From Pseudomonadota bacterium (GTDB taxonomy: Bacteria > Pseudomonadota > Gammaproteobacteria > Burkholderiales > Burkholderiaceae_E): a stretch of 6,429 nucleotides of DNA. The stretch lies in assembly GCA_023389175.1 (NCBI GenBank), contig JAEWEW010000022.1:1-6429 (forward strand). The letters are read 5' to 3'. Position numbers and translations under genes: made by a program. Position 1 is the first letter of the stretch. Every line of letters starts with the position of its first letter. The notes under the pieces were generated by a model. It had not been told where the DNA came from and made no database searches. It saw only the letters and a program-made list of their open reading frames with translations. Positions 5,319 through 6,429 of this stretch are shown in pieces.

Positions 5319-6429
5319 TCACTCGAGACCGTAGGCCAGCCGCAGGAGGGACATCGGATGGGCGAGGCTTCGGGCGGGCGTGCCGGCCTGCGCCATGCCC
5401 TGGGCGATGTGATGCCCGGCCAGCGCGCAGTCGCTGCTGATGTGGTCCGGTTCGTCCTTCGCCATGGCGCGAAAGACCGGGCGGCCGATCTTCATCGCGT
5501 TGGGATGGAACCGGGTCTTCACGCCGTAGGTGCCGGCGTGTCCGGAGCAGCGCTCCACCGTGTTGAGCGTCACGTCCACGGTCTCGCCGACCAGCTTCAG
5601 CATCTCCTCGGTCTTGCGCCCGATCTTCTGCACCCGGCCATGGCACGGCACGTGGTAGCTCACCTTGCCGAGCGGATGCTTGAAGTCCGTCTTCAGCAGT
5701 CCGTCCCGATGGCGTGCCATGAGGTACTCGAACGGGTCGAACATCGCGTCCCGGACCGCCGCGGTCTCGGCGCAGTCCGGGAACATCAACGGCAGCTCCT
5801 GCTTGAACATCAGGGTGCAGCTCGGGATGGCGCTCAGGATCGCATAGCCCTCGCGGGCATAGCGCGCCAGCACCGGGACGTTGGCAGCCTTGCTCGCAGC
5901 CACCGACTCGAGGTCGCCGAGCTCCAGCCGCGGCATGCCGCAGCAGCGCTCCTTCTGGACGATCACGTACGGGATGTCGTTGTGCGCCAGCACCTTGAGC
6001 AGGTCGTGGCCGATGCCCGGCTCGTTGTAGTTCACGTAGCAGGTGGCGAACACCGCCACCTTGCCGGGGGACCGTTCGCCATCGACCGCCCGCTGGGGAT
6101 CACCTTGCGACTTGTCGGCGCTCCATCGGAAGCGACGGGTGGCGAGCGACGGCATCCACGCATCGGGATGCACGCCGAGCGCCTTGTCCATCAGCTGCCG
6201 GGCCGGCCGGGTCCGGTTGACCGCGTTGACGGCCTGGACGACGATCGGAATGCCGGCGAACTGGCCGTGGACGTCGGTGGAGGCGAGGAACCGCTCGCCG
6301 CGGGTCACGCCGCCCTTGCGGAACTTGATCGCCTTGGCGCGCAGCATCAGGTGCGGGAAGTCGACGTTCCACGGATGCGGCGGCACGTACGGGCACTTCG
6401 TCATGTAGCAGAGGTCGCACAGGTAGCAC
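5319..6429 (-). CDS. Heterodisulfide reductase-related Fe-S oxidoreductase (CCG-domain), 5' partial
   Basis: 369 residues are visible; the N terminus lies beyond the right edge. An ATG at 6404 is not the real start, because the frame reads on upstream into CYLCDLCYMTKCP (visible residues 1-13), a canonical CxxCxxCxxxCP [4Fe-4S] ferredoxin motif that needs those upstream cysteines. Two cysteine-rich (CCG-type) domains of the GlpC/HdrB kind follow. The first has Cys130, the Cys162-Cys163-Gly pair (ERCCGMP) and Cys204 (PSCTLMF). The second has Cys262 (VPCHGR), Cys294 (ERCSGHAGTYG) and Cys334 (SDCALAG); its signature is CSG instead of CCG. There is no membrane segment. Such proteins move electrons between Fe-S clusters and a disulfide or quinone partner; the partner here is unknown. 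I recall this type with DUF3501 and rubrerythrin genes, so a peroxide-reduction role is plausible. The TGA overlaps the DUF3501 ribosome-binding site. Confidence 0.9.
   Translation of the reverse strand, partial: CYLCDLCYMTKCPYVPPHPWNVDFPHLMLRAKAIKFRKGGVTRGERFLASTDVHGQFAGIPIVVQAVNAVNRTRPARQLMDKALGVHPDAWMPSLATRRFRWSADKSQGDPQRAVDGERSPGKVAVFATCYVNYNEPGIGHDLLKVLAHNDIPYVIVQKERCCGMPRLELGDLESVAASKAANVPVLARYAREGYAILSAIPSCTLMFKQELPLMFPDCAETAAVRDAMFDPFEYLMARHRDGLLKTDFKHPLGKVSYHVPCHGRVQKIGRKTEEMLKLVGETVDVTLNTVERCSGHAGTYGVKTRFHPNAMKIGRPVFRAMAKDEPDHISSDCALAGHHIAQGMAQAGTPARSLAHPMSLLRLAYGLE

Noticed and set aside
5308..5646. N-terminal extension of the DUF3501 reading frame
   Set aside because: It overlaps the Fe-S oxidoreductase gene out of frame, is Arg-rich, and the SD at 5314-5319 serves ATG 5307.

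Overview
The window is high-GC bacterial chromosome (about two-thirds G+C by eye). It is tightly packed, and every gene but one lies on the minus strand. Protein similarity recalled from memory (AhpC, AhpF, HPPD and an E. coli Lrp-like regulator) points to a proteobacterium, most likely a betaproteobacterium of Burkholderiales type. That placement is an inference, not a search result.

Left part (1-2100): the left edge cuts a minus-strand gene for a secreted, Ala/Pro-rich protein; only its signal peptide and the start of its linker are visible. Next comes hppD (4-hydroxyphenylpyruvate dioxygenase, tyrosine catabolism), also on minus. A plus-strand Lrp/AsnC-family regulator diverges from it. 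The shared 137-bp intergenic region holds a -10-like box for each gene and a GAACCGG direct repeat, well placed to activate hppD and autoregulate the regulator.

Middle part (2112-4530): ahpC and ahpF, read ahpC first on the minus strand, encode the two-component alkyl hydroperoxide reductase. AhpF takes electrons from NADH and re-reduces the peroxiredoxin AhpC. The 137-bp spacer between them holds two strong GC-rich hairpins and an exact 12-bp tandem duplication, which suggests separate tuning of the two cistrons. ahpF converges on the regulator with only 11 bp between stop codons. Upstream of ahpC is a conspicuous AT-rich island with a 13-bp palindrome and a partial OxyR-like site.

Right part (4729-6429): a minus-strand operon of a cysteine-rich Fe-S oxidoreductase (5' end cut by the window edge) followed 11 bp later by a DUF3501 protein. 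This pair is uncharacterised as far as I know. I recall it next to rubrerythrin genes, and here it sits directly upstream of ahpCF, so a role in peroxide or oxidative-stress electron transfer is a reasonable hypothesis. It is the most interesting lead in the window. No rRNA, tRNA, CRISPR array, IS element or prophage gene was seen.
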